Positions 26,989 through 36,772 are shown, counted from the stretch's first letter. The stretch: 64,000 bases of DNA from Alphaproteobacteria bacterium (GCA_016699735.1 CP065008.1:1-64000); one strand, 5' to 3'. The notes: generated by a model from the sequence alone, not told the origin. Made by a program: numbers and translations.

Positions 26989-28278
26989 ATGAAGTATGGT
27001 GGAAACACTCTCATTGTAACGATACTGCTTCTTGCGTTATGCAGCGTTGTATTTGTTCTCGCCGCTCCGCTACTGCGATCACACCTCACGGATCGGGACA
27101 AGTTCATCACGAATCTCGAAGCAAGAGCGTCCAGCGGGAACGTAAAGGCAATGCACCTGCTCGCGCTTGAATATCAGAAAGGCTTAGTCGTTACAAAAGA
27201 TCACAGCAAGGCATTCGCATGGCTTGAGAAAGCTGCGATGGCGGGCTTTGGCAATGCCCAAATAGACTTAGGGCGTCTGTATTTCAACGGCTCTGGGATA
27301 CCGAAGGACGCCGACAAAGCTCGTCATTGGTATCAGAAGGCAAGCGAACAAGGCGATCCGACCACGCTGCATAACCTTGCTCTCTTGTATTACGAGGGGC
27401 GCGACGTGGATCGGGACTACAAAAGAGCGTTTGATCTCTTTCTTGCGACTGCTAAGTCTCCTGCAATCAACGGCGAGTCCTTCAAGACCGAGCGGCGCCA
27501 AGCAGCTCGCTTTATCGGCATCATGTACTTCAACGGATGGGGAACGAAGACTGACAAGAGTCAGGCGCTGAAGTGGTATGAGTCTGCCGCCACAAATGGA
27601 GACGCATATGGACATTTCTACGCCGGGAACATTTACCTAACAGGTGACGGCGCAAAACAGGATGACGAACGTGCCCTCCGCCACTTTCAACAAGCGGCGG
27701 ACAACAATTTGCCCGAAGCATTCCTAGCACTTGGTAACGCATACGTGCAGGGAACCGGCGTCCAAAAGGACTTGCTGAAAGCCGGAGAATTGTACGCCAA
27801 CGCCGCCAATGGAAGTCTTGAATCAGCGAAGGCGTACCTCGAACAACAGTTTTCAGTTTGCACAGATGACCCACAGATAGACGATGAACAAGCCGAGTCG
27901 TGCATTTTGGCCGCGGGAGCCGGCTACCCGCTAGCGCAATCCATAACCGGAGCGTTCTATCACAGCGGAACTTTTGTCCCGAAAGACCACGAGAAGTCGG
28001 TAGCCCTGTTTCGGAAAGCTGCGGAGCAGGGAGACATCCGTGCTCAGACGATGTTGGGAACAATCTACGGGAATGGTGAAGGTGTCGGTAAGAGCGTTGT
28101 TGAATCGTATGCGTGGGCATACGTAGCTGTACACCAAGTTCCAAAGACGGAGTTCGAGCAAAAGCTAATCGAAAGTTCCAAGGCCGCCATAGATGCAAAG
28201 CTGGCGAACATGACACCAGACGAGAAGGCAGCGGCTACTGACAAAGCGTCTGTTTACATGAAGCAATACATTCGTTAG
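26989..28278 (+). CDS. Sel1-like repeat protein with N-terminal membrane helix
   Basis: The 429-residue protein starts with a hydrophobic segment (about residues 8-28, LIVTILLLALCSVVFVLAAPL) serving as signal anchor. It then carries Sel1-like (SEL1/TPR-type) repeats, each with A..WLEKAA..G...AQ..LG.LY..G pattern: GNVKAMHLLALEYQKG, GFGNAQIDLGRLYFNG, GDPTTLHNLALLYYEG, GDAYGHFYAGNIYLTG, LPEAFLALGNAYVQG, GDIRAQTMLGTIYGNG. Such periplasmic scaffolds mediate protein contacts. It lies 39 bases before the RTX gene on the same strand, so they may work together. No enzymatic motif. Confidence 0.85.
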   Translation: MKYGGNTLIVTILLLALCSVVFVLAAPLLRSHLTDRDKFITNLEARASSGNVKAMHLLALEYQKGLVVTKDHSKAFAWLEKAAMAGFGNAQIDLGRLYFNGSGIPKDADKARHWYQKASEQGDPTTLHNLALLYYEGRDVDRDYKRAFDLFLATAKSPAINGESFKTERRQAARFIGIMYFNGWGTKTDKSQALKWYESAATNGDAYGHFYAGNIYLTGDGAKQDDERALRHFQQAADNNLPEAFLALGNAYVQGTGVQKDLLKAGELYANAANGSLESAKAYLEQQFSVCTDDPQIDDEQAESCILAAGAGYPLAQSITGAFYHSGTFVPKDHEKSVALFRKAAEQGDIRAQTMLGTIYGNGEGVGKSVVESYAWAYVAVHQVPKTEFEQKLIESSKAAIDAKLANMTPDEKAAATDKASVYMKQYIR

Positions 28279-28317
28279 CTGCGTAAAAGGAAACCTACCC
28301 ATAGAAAGAACAAAGAA

Positions 28318-31300
28318 ATGAGCAATTTCGACGAGAACACATATTTTGCTGGCGCCGCGCTTACAAACGTTTTGAGTGCGACTGGCAACGACAGCCTCTC
28401 AAAATACTCTGCGCTGATTGAGCTATCAGGTATAGCAAACGACATCGCCTCCGTTCAGAACAACGATAAGTACCCGCAGGATGTCAAGGACATGATATCT
28501 GGCGCCATAGTCATGTATTACGTTCTGGGCGGATCTGTTTTGCCGTACGACATTCTCTTTCATATTGAATCTTCTTACGAAATCGCGCTAGGAATACCAG
28601 AAAACCTAATGCTATCAGGAGAGCCGAACCTTGATCTGGTTAGAGAAGACTTCTTTCAAATGCTGAACGAAGAATACGGAGACGACCTCTTTCCTTTAGA
28701 CGAGAATGGACTTCTTGATCTGCCGGCATTTGATCCAGATGATCCAGGCACGGCTGTTCTCGTCCCGCTTGAGCCAGCGAAGCCGCAGGATCGCGGCGTT
28801 GAACTTCCTGCCGTAACGAGTAATTACGGGTCTGCCAAGGCTGCTCCGACACCGCTTGTGCTGGATATTGACGGCGACGGCATTGAAATGTCGAGTCTCA
28901 ACGGCCCTGAATCGGTGTATTGGGACGTTGATGTGGATGGTTTTGCGGAAGCTACGGCGTGGGTCAAGGGAGGGGATGGTTTGTTAGCCATTGACGTTAA
29001 CAGCGATGGGATCATCAACAATCACTCCGAACTCTTCGGAGATCAAACCGGCAGTCTAAACGGCTTCGCAGCTTTAGCCGGATACGATTCGAACACAGAC
29101 GGCTACATTACGAGTGCGGATAGTCAGTTCGCCGATTTGCTTGTCTGGATCGACTCAGATAACGACGGCTACAGCGATAGCGGAGAACTGCACACATTGA
29201 ACAATCTTGGGATCACTTCCATCGCCCTGGCAGCTAGCTCTGTCAACTACTCGCTGAATGGCAGCGAGGTCAAACTTGAAAGCTCGTTCGTTATCAATGG
29301 TAACACGCGGGCCATAGTTGATGTGTGGTTCGATGTGGATAACGTCAATACTGTCTATATCGGAGATCAAGAAGTAGTGGATGAGGCTCTCTACCTTCCG
29401 TCACTGCGTGGCTATGGAGAGATTCCAGATTTGTTCTTTCGAACGAGTCAGGATGTAGAGCTTTATGACATGGTGTTGGAGCTTGGGCAGGTAGAGGCCG
29501 GTGAGCTGCTAAACACCAGCTTTAATCTAGGTGATCGCATCAAGGACATTCTTTTCCGCTGGGCGGGTGTCGATGGTGTAGATCCGACTAGCAGAGGAAC
29601 AGACATAGATGCACGCGTACTGGAGTTCTTAGAAGAGTATCTTGGAGAAGACTTCTATCAACTGGCAATCAATTCCTCAAACCCAAACGCTTATGCGGCG
29701 TCTTTTCTTAATCAAGCATTTGAGATGGTATTTGATGATGCGAGTATCGACCTTCTTACACAACTCGATGCGCGTGTTTACATCGGCGATGTCGTTGTGT
29801 ACAACAACCTGACGGGTTTTGTAGAAGGTGAAAGCCACCTCGATAATCTGGTATTCAACGAAGCAAATACCGCCAACAATTTTTACGGAACGACTGTCAA
29901 CGATGGCTTCATATGGAGCACAGGCGACGGGAATGATGTGCTCTCCGAAGCAGGCGGGTTCGACAAGGTGCTGTTCGCGGAAGGTATATCGGTCGAGGAC
30001 TTATGGTTTGAGTCATCCAGTTCTGATCTGAAAATCCATGTTGGCGCGGCGACAATTACTATTGACGATCAGTTCCATCACTACCTTTACGGCAACGGCA
30101 CTCAGTACCAGATCGAAAAGGCTGTTTTCGAGGACGGGACGGAAATCAGCCTCCTGAACAACCTCACCTTCTCTGGTACGGCCTCAGTAAACACGATCTA
30201 CGGATACAGCAGCGATGACTCGCTCCAGGGGTTGGCCGGCAATGACGAATTGATCGGGCGGGCCGGCAATGACAAATATTTGTGGTCAGTCGGACATGGC
30301 AATGACAAGATTTTCGAGGATGACGGAACAGACGAAATCGTCTTGGGAGCCGGCATTACCGCGAATGATGTGAGGCTGGAACGCTACGGTACTTACGACC
30401 TTGATGTCTATATCGGCAGCGAAAGGATACGCATAGACCAGCAACTTCGAGATTTGATCCTGAGCACTGGCGATGGCTATGCGGTTGAAACACTTCGTTT
30501 CGCCGACAACTCGACGCTGGACCTCGTTCACAATCTGACGCTTAAGGGAACGTCGTCGGTTAATACGATGTACGGCCTCGCAGACGACAACACGCTGATC
30601 GGGCTTGGAGGAGCCGACAGCCTTTTAGGTGGCTTGGGCAACGACAAGTATCTCTGGTCAACCGGCGAAGGAAATGATGACATCACCGAAACGGGAGGCT
30701 CAGCCGATGAACTTATTCTCGGCTCTGGGATTACCGCCAACGATGTCCGCTTTGAACGCTCCGGCACCTATGATCTATATGTCTATGTCGGAACCGAGAA
30801 GGTTTTGCTGCGCGATCAATTAAGAGATTTGATCCTCGGCACGAATACTGGCTATGCCGTTGAGACATTAAGACTCGCGGATAATTCAACCCTTGATCTG
30901 GTCAACAACCTCACCCTCAAGGGAACATCGTCCGCCAACACGATCACAGGACTGGCCGACAATAATACCTTGATCGGACTCGGGGGTAACGACAGTCTGC
31001 TTGGAGGTAACGGTAACGATCTTCTCTATGGAGACGACGGCAATGACTTTCTTAATGGTGAAGCGGGAACAGATACTGCATCTTATTCGAGCGCAACAGC
31101 AGGCGTGACCGTTTCGTTGGCCCTCAGTTCAGCTCAAAATACAATCGGTGCCGGAACGGACACCATCACCAATACCGAAAATCTCACCGGATCGGCTTTC
31201 AATGACGTTCTGACGGGCGACGCCAACGCCAATACCCTGACAGGCAGTGACGGGAACGATGTTCTGGAAGGCTTGGCCGGGAATGATACCCTCGATGGCG

Positions 31301-32754
31301 GCAATGGCAGTGATACGGCCAGCTACGCCAACGCGAGCGCTGCGGTAACGGTCAATCTGGCCACGGCAACGGCCCAAAACACGGTGGGTGCAGGAACCGA
31401 TACGCTGGTCAGTATCGAGAACGTGAAAGGCTCGGCCTTCAACGATACGCTGACCGGAAGCTCTGGCAGTAACGTCATTGAGGGTGGGGCTGGTAACGAT
31501 ACGCTCAATGGCGCGGCCGGAACCGATACGCTGAGCTATGTCTCGGCGGCTTCTGCGGTGACGGTCAATCTGGCCACGACCACCGCCCAGAACACTGTGG
31601 GCGCAGGCTCCGATACGGTCTCCAACTTCGAGAATCTGACGGGCTCGGCCTTCAACGATACGCTGACGGGCAATACCGGCAATAACGTGATCGAGGGCGG
31701 CGCAGGCAATGACGCCATCAACGGCAGCACGGGAACGGATACGGCCTCCTACGAGAATGCCACCGCCGCCGTCACGGTGAGCCTTGCCCTCACCACAGCC
31801 CAGAATACGCTCGGCGCAGGTACAGATACGCTCACAGCCATGGAGCATCTGCGCGGCTCGGCGTTCAACGATACCCTGACCGGAAGCTCGACGGATAACA
31901 CGATAGAAGGTGGCGCCGGGGATGACACGATGAATGCGGGGTCTGGCTCAGACACACTATTGTATGCAAGCGCGACCTCCGGCATTACCATCAGTCTGGC
32001 TCTCACAACCGCACAGAACACGGGCGGCGCGGGGACGGATACGATCTCGAACTTCGAGAAGATCACCGGATCAGCTTTCGCGGATGTTCTTACGGGAAAT
32101 TCTGCGGCGAATACGCTGGACGGCGGTTTGGGCGATGACATTCTGGATGGCGGTGCAGGTAACGATGCGCTGAACGGCAACACCGGCACAGACACAGTGA
32201 GCTATGGCTCGGCAACAGCGGCGGTGACGGTCAGTCTGGCCCTCACGACCGCCCAAAATACGGTCGGGGCCGGATCGGACACCATCACCAACACCGAGAA
32301 CCTGACAGGCTCGGGCTTCAACGACACGCTGACGGGCAATACGGGGGTCAATATCCTGACCGGAGGGGCCGGGAACGACACACTGCGCGGCGGTGCGGCC
32401 AATGACACGCTCAAGGGCGGTCTGGGCACGGATACGTTGTACGGCGAGGCGGATGCCGATATGTTTGTCTTTGAAGCGGCCTCAGCGTTCACGGCGCAGG
32501 ACACGGTTGCTGATTTCTCGACGGCGCAGGGGGACAAACTCAACATCGCTGACCTCCTGATCGGCTACACGGCAGGGCAGAGTGCGATTGATGATTTCGT
32601 GACCTTCACGACCGCCGGAGCCAATACCGACTTTGCCGTGGACCGCGATGGAACCGGAACGACCTACAGTGCGGTCACCATTGCCAGCATCACAGGTGTT
32701 AGTGGCCTTGATGCCGATACGCTTCTGGCGAACGGAAACCTGATTGCGGCCTAG
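28318..32754 (+). CDS. Large RTX protein, type I secretion substrate
   Basis: The 1478-residue protein has no signal peptide. Residues about 180-310 hold EF-hand/dockerin-like loops (DIDGDGIE, DVNSDGII, DSNTDGYI, DSDNDGYS). Residues about 610-890 are haemolysin-type related repeats with a 124-residue period (YGLADDNTLIGLGG, LGNDKYLWSTGEGND, SGITANDVRFERSGTYDL). Residues about 900-1370 are RTX nonapeptides inside 71-residue repeats (TAQNTVGAGTDT, GSAFNDTLTG, EGGAGNDTLNG). The tail (VADFSTAQGDKLNIADLL, then DADTLLANGNLIA) is the type I secretion target form. Function may be adhesin, surface layer or toxin; no enzymatic domain was seen. No exporter is in the element. The stop overlaps the convergent relaxase stop by 4 bases. 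Confidence 0.88.
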   Translation: MSNFDENTYFAGAALTNVLSATGNDSLSKYSALIELSGIANDIASVQNNDKYPQDVKDMISGAIVMYYVLGGSVLPYDILFHIESSYEIALGIPENLMLSGEPNLDLVREDFFQMLNEEYGDDLFPLDENGLLDLPAFDPDDPGTAVLVPLEPAKPQDRGVELPAVTSNYGSAKAAPTPLVLDIDGDGIEMSSLNGPESVYWDVDVDGFAEATAWVKGGDGLLAIDVNSDGIINNHSELFGDQTGSLNGFAALAGYDSNTDGYITSADSQFADLLVWIDSDNDGYSDSGELHTLNNLGITSIALAASSVNYSLNGSEVKLESSFVINGNTRAIVDVWFDVDNVNTVYIGDQEVVDEALYLPSLRGYGEIPDLFFRTSQDVELYDMVLELGQVEAGELLNTSFNLGDRIKDILFRWAGVDGVDPTSRGTDIDARVLEFLEEYLGEDFYQLAINSSNPNAYAASFLNQAFEMVFDDASIDLLTQLDARVYIGDVVVYNNLTGFVEGESHLDNLVFNEANTANNFYGTTVNDGFIWSTGDGNDVLSEAGGFDKVLFAEGISVEDLWFESSSSDLKIHVGAATITIDDQFHHYLYGNGTQYQIEKAVFEDGTEISLLNNLTFSGTASVNTIYGYSSDDSLQGLAGNDELIGRAGNDKYLWSVGHGNDKIFEDDGTDEIVLGAGITANDVRLERYGTYDLDVYIGSERIRIDQQLRDLILSTGDGYAVETLRFADNSTLDLVHNLTLKGTSSVNTMYGLADDNTLIGLGGADSLLGGLGNDKYLWSTGEGNDDITETGGSADELILGSGITANDVRFERSGTYDLYVYVGTEKVLLRDQLRDLILGTNTGYAVETLRLADNSTLDLVNNLTLKGTSSANTITGLADNNTLIGLGGNDSLLGGNGNDLLYGDDGNDFLNGEAGTDTASYSSATAGVTVSLALSSAQNTIGAGTDTITNTENLTGSAFNDVLTGDANANTLTGSDGNDVLEGLAGNDTLDGGNGSDTASYANASAAVTVNLATATAQNTVGAGTDTLVSIENVKGSAFNDTLTGSSGSNVIEGGAGNDTLNGAAGTDTLSYVSAASAVTVNLATTTAQNTVGAGSDTVSNFENLTGSAFNDTLTGNTGNNVIEGGAGNDAINGSTGTDTASYENATAAVTVSLALTTAQNTLGAGTDTLTAMEHLRGSAFNDTLTGSSTDNTIEGGAGDDTMNAGSGSDTLLYASATSGITISLALTTAQNTGGAGTDTISNFEKITGSAFADVLTGNSAANTLDGGLGDDILDGGAGNDALNGNTGTDTVSYGSATAAVTVSLALTTAQNTVGAGSDTITNTENLTGSGFNDTLTGNTGVNILTGGAGNDTLRGGAANDTLKGGLGTDTLYGEADADMFVFEAASAFTAQDTVADFSTAQGDKLNIADLLIGYTAGQSAIDDFVTFTTAGANTDFAVDRDGTGTTYSAVTIASITGVSGLDADTLLANGNLIAA
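30157..32280 (+). repeat. Exact-period internal repeats of the RTX gene
   Basis: Copies of the NNLTxxGTxSxNT unit start near 30157, 30529 and 30901: two periods of exactly 372 bases. Copies of AQNT lie at 31132, 31372, 31585, 31798, 32011 and 32251: periods of 240, 213, 213, 213 and 240 bases. The difference of 27 bases equals one RTX nonapeptide. Confidence 0.85.
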
Positions 32755-34097
32755 AGATCGGGATCGGCTTCCGGTATTTTGGTCTTTCCCCGGCCGCGCG
32801 GCACTGAGGGCGATGTAGGGATTGCGATTCCCAGATTGGCCTCTTTCACTTTGCCTCGGAAAACTTCGGGCGTTGCATTGCGCTCGGCCTCCGGCGTTGC
32901 GATCCGCACCATGTCGGCTGTGAGTTTCTGCATCTCCTGTTCGTGCCGCTGGCGCATCCCGGAAAACTGCATCTGAAGGTTCTGGCGCCGATCAAGTTGC
33001 ACCTCGATTAATTCCTGCCGTTCCTCACGGTCGCGGACGTGGCAGGTCCATGCGTCCTTCTCATTCTCTTTGCGGATGGTCCAGTACTTGAAAGTGAGTT
33101 TGTCCCAGAGACCCTTGAAGCCCTTGCGGATACGTGAGGCGCGCACTTTCTGCTCCTCGTTCCAGCGTTTCTCCTGATATGCCTTCTGCGCCGCCCGGTC
33201 CTTGCGGTGCTGTTCGGTCATGGTCTTCTTGATCCGCAGCAGCGGGCGCAATTCCTGTTCGTGCGTCTTTTGTAGCTCCGCGCGGTACTTTTCGAAGAGG
33301 CCGCGCACGGTCGCGCCGATCTTTTCCTTCGTGTCTTCGACCGTCGGCAGCGCCGTGTGCTTGCCGAGGCGTTTCTCCAACGCGTTGGCCTTGATCCCGA
33401 GCTGCTTGCTCAGGGAAAAGACTTCCCCGTAAACATCGACGGCGACGAACCCCCGCCGGTCGCCTTGCGCGAGGAAGAAGCCGCGCTCACCCAGCACGCT
33501 CTCAAACGCCTCCTTTCCGTCGGCGACGGCCCAGCACTCCTGCAAGCAGGCTTTGATCGCGCTGGCGCTGCGCCCGGTGCGCGCGGCCTGCTGCCATTCG
33601 TGCCGGGTGAAGTTCAGGGGATTGCCGTACTCCGGGTTCAGCAAGCCCTTGGGCATCTGCCAGCCGTGTTCGATGAAAAGCTGGCGGGAGACCGCCTGGA
33701 GTTTCGGCCAGTCGTTATAGATGTTGACCGCCTTCATTCCCTCAACGTCGATCCGGCTCCACACGCAATGGGCATGGCGCCGCCCTTCCTTTTCATGGAA
33801 GACGACGACGCGCGGCTGGTCCGTCAGGCCGAGCTTGTCTTCGATGATCTTGAGCGCCGCCTCGAAGACTTCAACCGGGACGCTCTGGTCTTTGGGCGGA
33901 TTCAGCGAGAGGGAATACATATATTTCCGGCACTGCGTGCCTTGCGCCAACGCATAGGCTTCTTCGAGCGCGCCGCGCACCGTGCTCGCCAGAAACCCCC
34001 GGACCTGATGCACGGTGACATGCTCGTTCTGCAGTCCGTTGAGCAGATGTTCGGCCATCTGCCGCCCGCCGCCGCGCTGGTTGCCTTTGAGGATCAT
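32751..34097 (-). CDS. Relaxase / mobilization nuclease
   Basis: The 448-residue protein opens MILKGNQRGGG..MAEHLLN, as in relaxases of the MobA/VirD2 superfamily. It has HEKEGRRHAHCVWSRID (about 100-116) with the metal-binding HxHxxW-type motif III, followed by NIYNDWPKLQAVSRQLF. The C-terminal half is a long charged coiled coil (about 250-410). The N-terminal tyrosine motif is less clear: the YMYSLSLNPP segment near residue 58 could hold the catalytic Tyr. It nicks oriT and pilots the strand in transfer. ATG overlaps the mobC stop (ATGA). Confidence 0.8.
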   Translation of the reverse strand: MILKGNQRGGGRQMAEHLLNGLQNEHVTVHQVRGFLASTVRGALEEAYALAQGTQCRKYMYSLSLNPPKDQSVPVEVFEAALKIIEDKLGLTDQPRVVVFHEKEGRRHAHCVWSRIDVEGMKAVNIYNDWPKLQAVSRQLFIEHGWQMPKGLLNPEYGNPLNFTRHEWQQAARTGRSASAIKACLQECWAVADGKEAFESVLGERGFFLAQGDRRGFVAVDVYGEVFSLSKQLGIKANALEKRLGKHTALPTVEDTKEKIGATVRGLFEKYRAELQKTHEQELRPLLRIKKTMTEQHRKDRAAQKAYQEKRWNEEQKVRASRIRKGFKGLWDKLTFKYWTIRKENEKDAWTCHVRDREERQELIEVQLDRRQNLQMQFSGMRQRHEQEMQKLTADMVRIATPEAERNATPEVFRGKVKEANLGIAIPTSPSVPRGRGKTKIPEADPDL

Positions 34098-34510
34098 GGG
34101 CCGCCGTCTTTTCCCTTGTCTCCCGAGGGAAGGAGACCCAGGGCAGAGAGGAGCGCATCCCGCATGGCGCGGATTCCCGCGCAGGCTTCGAGCAGCGCCT
34201 TGTGCACGTCCGCATTGACCGGCAGCGATCCGGTATGGACGGCCTTGGCGAGCTGGTTGATGTTCTGGGAAAGGCGGGACTGACCGAGCAGGCCCAGGAG
34301 TTTGGCCAGAGCTTCGCGGTCCTTGACGGGTTTGCGCCCCCGCGTCCGGGGCCGGATGTCGCGATTGATCAACGCATCCTTTATCCAGGCGCCGAGCGGC
34401 ATCCCGTCGGCGAGCGCGTCGAGCGCCTTGCGCTCCTCCTGTGTGAGCCGCAGCGAGAAAGGCGCGCCGTGTTTGCCGGGATTCTTGCCAGACGGGGGTT
34501 TCTCAGCCAT
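34094..34510 (-). CDS. MobC-like relaxosome accessory protein
   Basis: A 138-residue protein with KHGAPFSLRLTQEERKALDALA (an RHH-like start), PLGAWIKDALINRD, and LAKLLGLLGQSRLSQNINQLAKAVHTGSLPV, the signature stretch of MobC. MobC helps the relaxase open oriT. It overlaps the serine recombinase gene by 8 bases and the relaxase gene by 4. Confidence 0.82.
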   Translation of the reverse strand: MAEKPPSGKNPGKHGAPFSLRLTQEERKALDALADGMPLGAWIKDALINRDIRPRTRGRKPVKDREALAKLLGLLGQSRLSQNINQLAKAVHTGSLPVNADVHKALLEACAGIRAMRDALLSALGLLPSGDKGKDGGP

Positions 34511-36452
34511 GGCTGCCCCCGTTTCCCGAAATAATGGCGGTTGCCGTTTCGCTGGCCGAACCCGTACAATGCGCGGCTCTGGAAGCGCGAACTCCCTCCG
34601 AGTTGGACAGTACCGCGCTCAAGGAGTCGAGGGCGGCAGGGCCGGCGGCGATATCGAAGGCTTGAAAGAGCGGTAGATAGCGTTGGCAGCCAGCCCCCGC
34701 TACCAACGCCGTCTTGGTCGTACCGAAGCGGTTGTCATTGACAGCCTGCTGAATACGGCCGGACAAAAGCCGATCCTTACTGGCCGCCTCTGCTCCGGCG
34801 GCCAGATCGAGGATTCCGGCCAGATCGCCGTAAAGGTCGATCTTCAATTCGTCCCGCCCCCCAAGGGGACATGACTTGCCCAAATGAGACCAGGGCGTGA
34901 GGACGATTTTCTCGATCAGCCCCCGCACATGCTCCGCCGGTTCGCCGCCGTGTCCCGATTTTGAGGCACCGGCCCCGGAGTTTGAGGAAGCCAGCGCCTC
35001 CCGCAAGCCCGCCACTTCCGCCCGGTAGCGCCGGGCCATCGCCGGATGCAGGAGCGGCCTGGCCTGTTCGCTGCCCCGCGCAATAACCGAATCCAGCGTC
35101 TCCAGCCGGGCCGCGATGCTCTCCAATTCGTCCTTGACCAAGGCGGCGGCGATGCCTTCCCGGATGGCGGTCAGGACGTTCGCACGGGCCTTCTGGAGCT
35201 TCTCCCGCTCGGCCCTGGACTCGGCCAGCGCGGAATCCTGCGCCGCCCGGAGGCGGTTGAGGTGGCGCGTGTATTCCTCACAGAACACTTGCAGCAGATC
35301 GTCCCGCATCAGGTGGGTCTGGAGGGCGGAAAGGACTTTGCGCTCCAGAACCTCCCGCGCCATCGTCTTGCGGTTCCCGCAGACGCTCTCGCCCTTGTTC
35401 TTGGAGGAAGCGCAGCCGTAGTGGGTTGAATTGATCTTGGCGTAACCGCCGCCGCACACCCCGCACTTGACCAGACCCGAGAGCAGATACCGGGGCCGGT
35501 TCCGTGCCCACAGGCCCGGAGCCTTGGCATCCAGCGCCTTCTGCCGCGCCTTCGCCGCATCCCATAAGTCCTGCGGGACGATCCGCAGGTCGGGAAGCTC
35601 CTGACGGATGACGGCAGCATCGTTGTTCAGCCGCGTCACCCGCCGTCCGGTCGCCGGGTCCTTGATGAAGCGCTGGCGGTTCCACACGAGCTGTCCGATG
35701 TACAACTCGTTATTGAGGATTCCGGTGCCGCGCCGGCGGTTGCCATTGATCGTCGATTGCCCCCATGCCTTGCCGCCCCCTTTGCTTGACGGACACGGGA
35801 TTCCTTCGCGGTTGAGCTGGGCGGCAATCGCCTTGGGCGAGAGGTTGCGGTTTGCATAGTCCTCGAAGATGCGGACCACCACAGCGGCCTGCGCCGGGTT
35901 GACCGTGCGATCCCCGCGCAGCGCCTGACCTTGCGCATCGAAGCGTTTCACCACGTTGTATCCGTAGGCGATGCCGCCGCCGGATTTGCCGTGCTCGATG
36001 CGCCCACGCAAGCCGCGGCGTGTCTTGTCCGCAAGGTCTTTCAAAAACATCGCATTCATCGTGCCCTTGAGGCCGATATGCAGGGTGGAGATTTCACCCT
36101 CGGAGAGCGTGACCATGGAGACGCCTGCAAACTGCAAGCGCTTGTAGAGTCCCGCGATGTCTTCCTGATCGCGGCTCAAACGATCCAGAGCTTCCGCAAG
36201 GACAATGTCGAACTGTCCTTCCAGTGCATCGCGGATCAGCGCCTGGATGCCGGGCCGCATCAGCGATGCGCCCGACAATCCGGCGTCGCTAGTGCATTCC
36301 ACGACCGTCCAGCCTTGCTTCTCTGCATACTCTCTGCACAGGCGCACCTGATCCTCGATGGAGTGATCGCTTTGCAGATCGGAGCTATAGCGCGCATAGA
36401 GCGCGACGCGTTTGCCTGAACTGCTCTTCGCCGTATTCATCATTGCCTTCAT
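34503..36452 (-). CDS. Large serine recombinase
   Basis: The 649-residue protein starts KRVALYARYSSDLQSDHSIEDQ, with the catalytic serine, and has LAEALDRLSRDQEDIAGLYKRL (resolvase domain, residues about 13-155). The Recombinase domain follows (GIAYGYNVVKRFD, IFEDYANRNLSPKAIAAQLN), then a zinc ribbon YLLSGLVKCGVCGGGYAK with a second Cys pair (YGCASS..SVCGN), then a coiled coil (about 400-470). Large serine recombinases integrate phages and transposons without a tRNA target. Here it is embedded in the mobilization operon, overlapping mobC, while a tyrosine integrase occupies the tRNA end. Starts at 36452 or 36440. Confidence 0.88.
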   Translation of the reverse strand: MKAMMNTAKSSSGKRVALYARYSSDLQSDHSIEDQVRLCREYAEKQGWTVVECTSDAGLSGASLMRPGIQALIRDALEGQFDIVLAEALDRLSRDQEDIAGLYKRLQFAGVSMVTLSEGEISTLHIGLKGTMNAMFLKDLADKTRRGLRGRIEHGKSGGGIAYGYNVVKRFDAQGQALRGDRTVNPAQAAVVVRIFEDYANRNLSPKAIAAQLNREGIPCPSSKGGGKAWGQSTINGNRRRGTGILNNELYIGQLVWNRQRFIKDPATGRRVTRLNNDAAVIRQELPDLRIVPQDLWDAAKARQKALDAKAPGLWARNRPRYLLSGLVKCGVCGGGYAKINSTHYGCASSKNKGESVCGNRKTMAREVLERKVLSALQTHLMRDDLLQVFCEEYTRHLNRLRAAQDSALAESRAEREKLQKARANVLTAIREGIAAALVKDELESIAARLETLDSVIARGSEQARPLLHPAMARRYRAEVAGLREALASSNSGAGASKSGHGGEPAEHVRGLIEKIVLTPWSHLGKSCPLGGRDELKIDLYGDLAGILDLAAGAEAASKDRLLSGRIQQAVNDNRFGTTKTALVAGAGCQRYLPLFQAFDIAAGPAALDSLSAVLSNSEGVRASRAAHCTGSASETATAIISGNGGSHG

Positions 36453-36462
36453 CAGTGCGCCC

Positions 36463-36648
36463 TCATTGCACCCGTCCGTTCTCCCGTTCCCGCTCCAACC
36501 GGAAATCCGCTTCCGCCGCCTGCCGCGCCAGCGCTTTCACCAGCGCGACAATCTTCTCTTCCAGCTTCGTGCCGTCCCGATTGTGACTCTCTTTTGGCCG
36601 AGTCTTCAACCGCTGGAGCGCCTTGCGTTCTGCGGGGTCACGCCGCAT
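36463..36648 (-). CDS. Small hypothetical protein in the mobilization operon
   Basis: A 61-residue charged helical protein (RRDPAERKALQRLKTR, KLEEKIVALVKALARQAAEADF). It overlaps the upstream 44-residue gene by 11 bases and ends 10 bases before the recombinase start, so it belongs to the coupled operon. No family recognised. Confidence 0.65.
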   Translation of the reverse strand: MRRDPAERKALQRLKTRPKESHNRDGTKLEEKIVALVKALARQAAEADFRLERERENGRVQ

Positions 36649-36772
36649 GGCGCTCTTCCTTCAGCGTGCCACGGATGCGCTTAACGAACCGTAAAGAGAA
36701 TCGGCGCAAAGCGTCTCTGGGCGCCGCGTTCCGGTCCTTCATCCGGCCAGCGGTTTCGCCCATGCCGCTCAT
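36638..36772 (-). CDS. Small basic protein coupled to the TraG gene
   Basis: A 44-residue basic protein (MSGMGETAGRMKDRN, ALRRFSLRFVKRIRGTLKEE). The ATG at 36772 overlaps the TraG stop as ATGA, and its end overlaps the next gene start. The coupling argues that it is translated. A longer frame to 36859 runs into TraG and is not needed. Confidence 0.5.
   Translation of the reverse strand: MSGMGETAGRMKDRNAAPRDALRRFSLRFVKRIRGTLKEERHAA

Noticed and set aside
31129..31848. Minus-strand frame opposite the RTX repeats
   Set aside because: Repetitive shadow of the RTX units; composition follows the sense strand.
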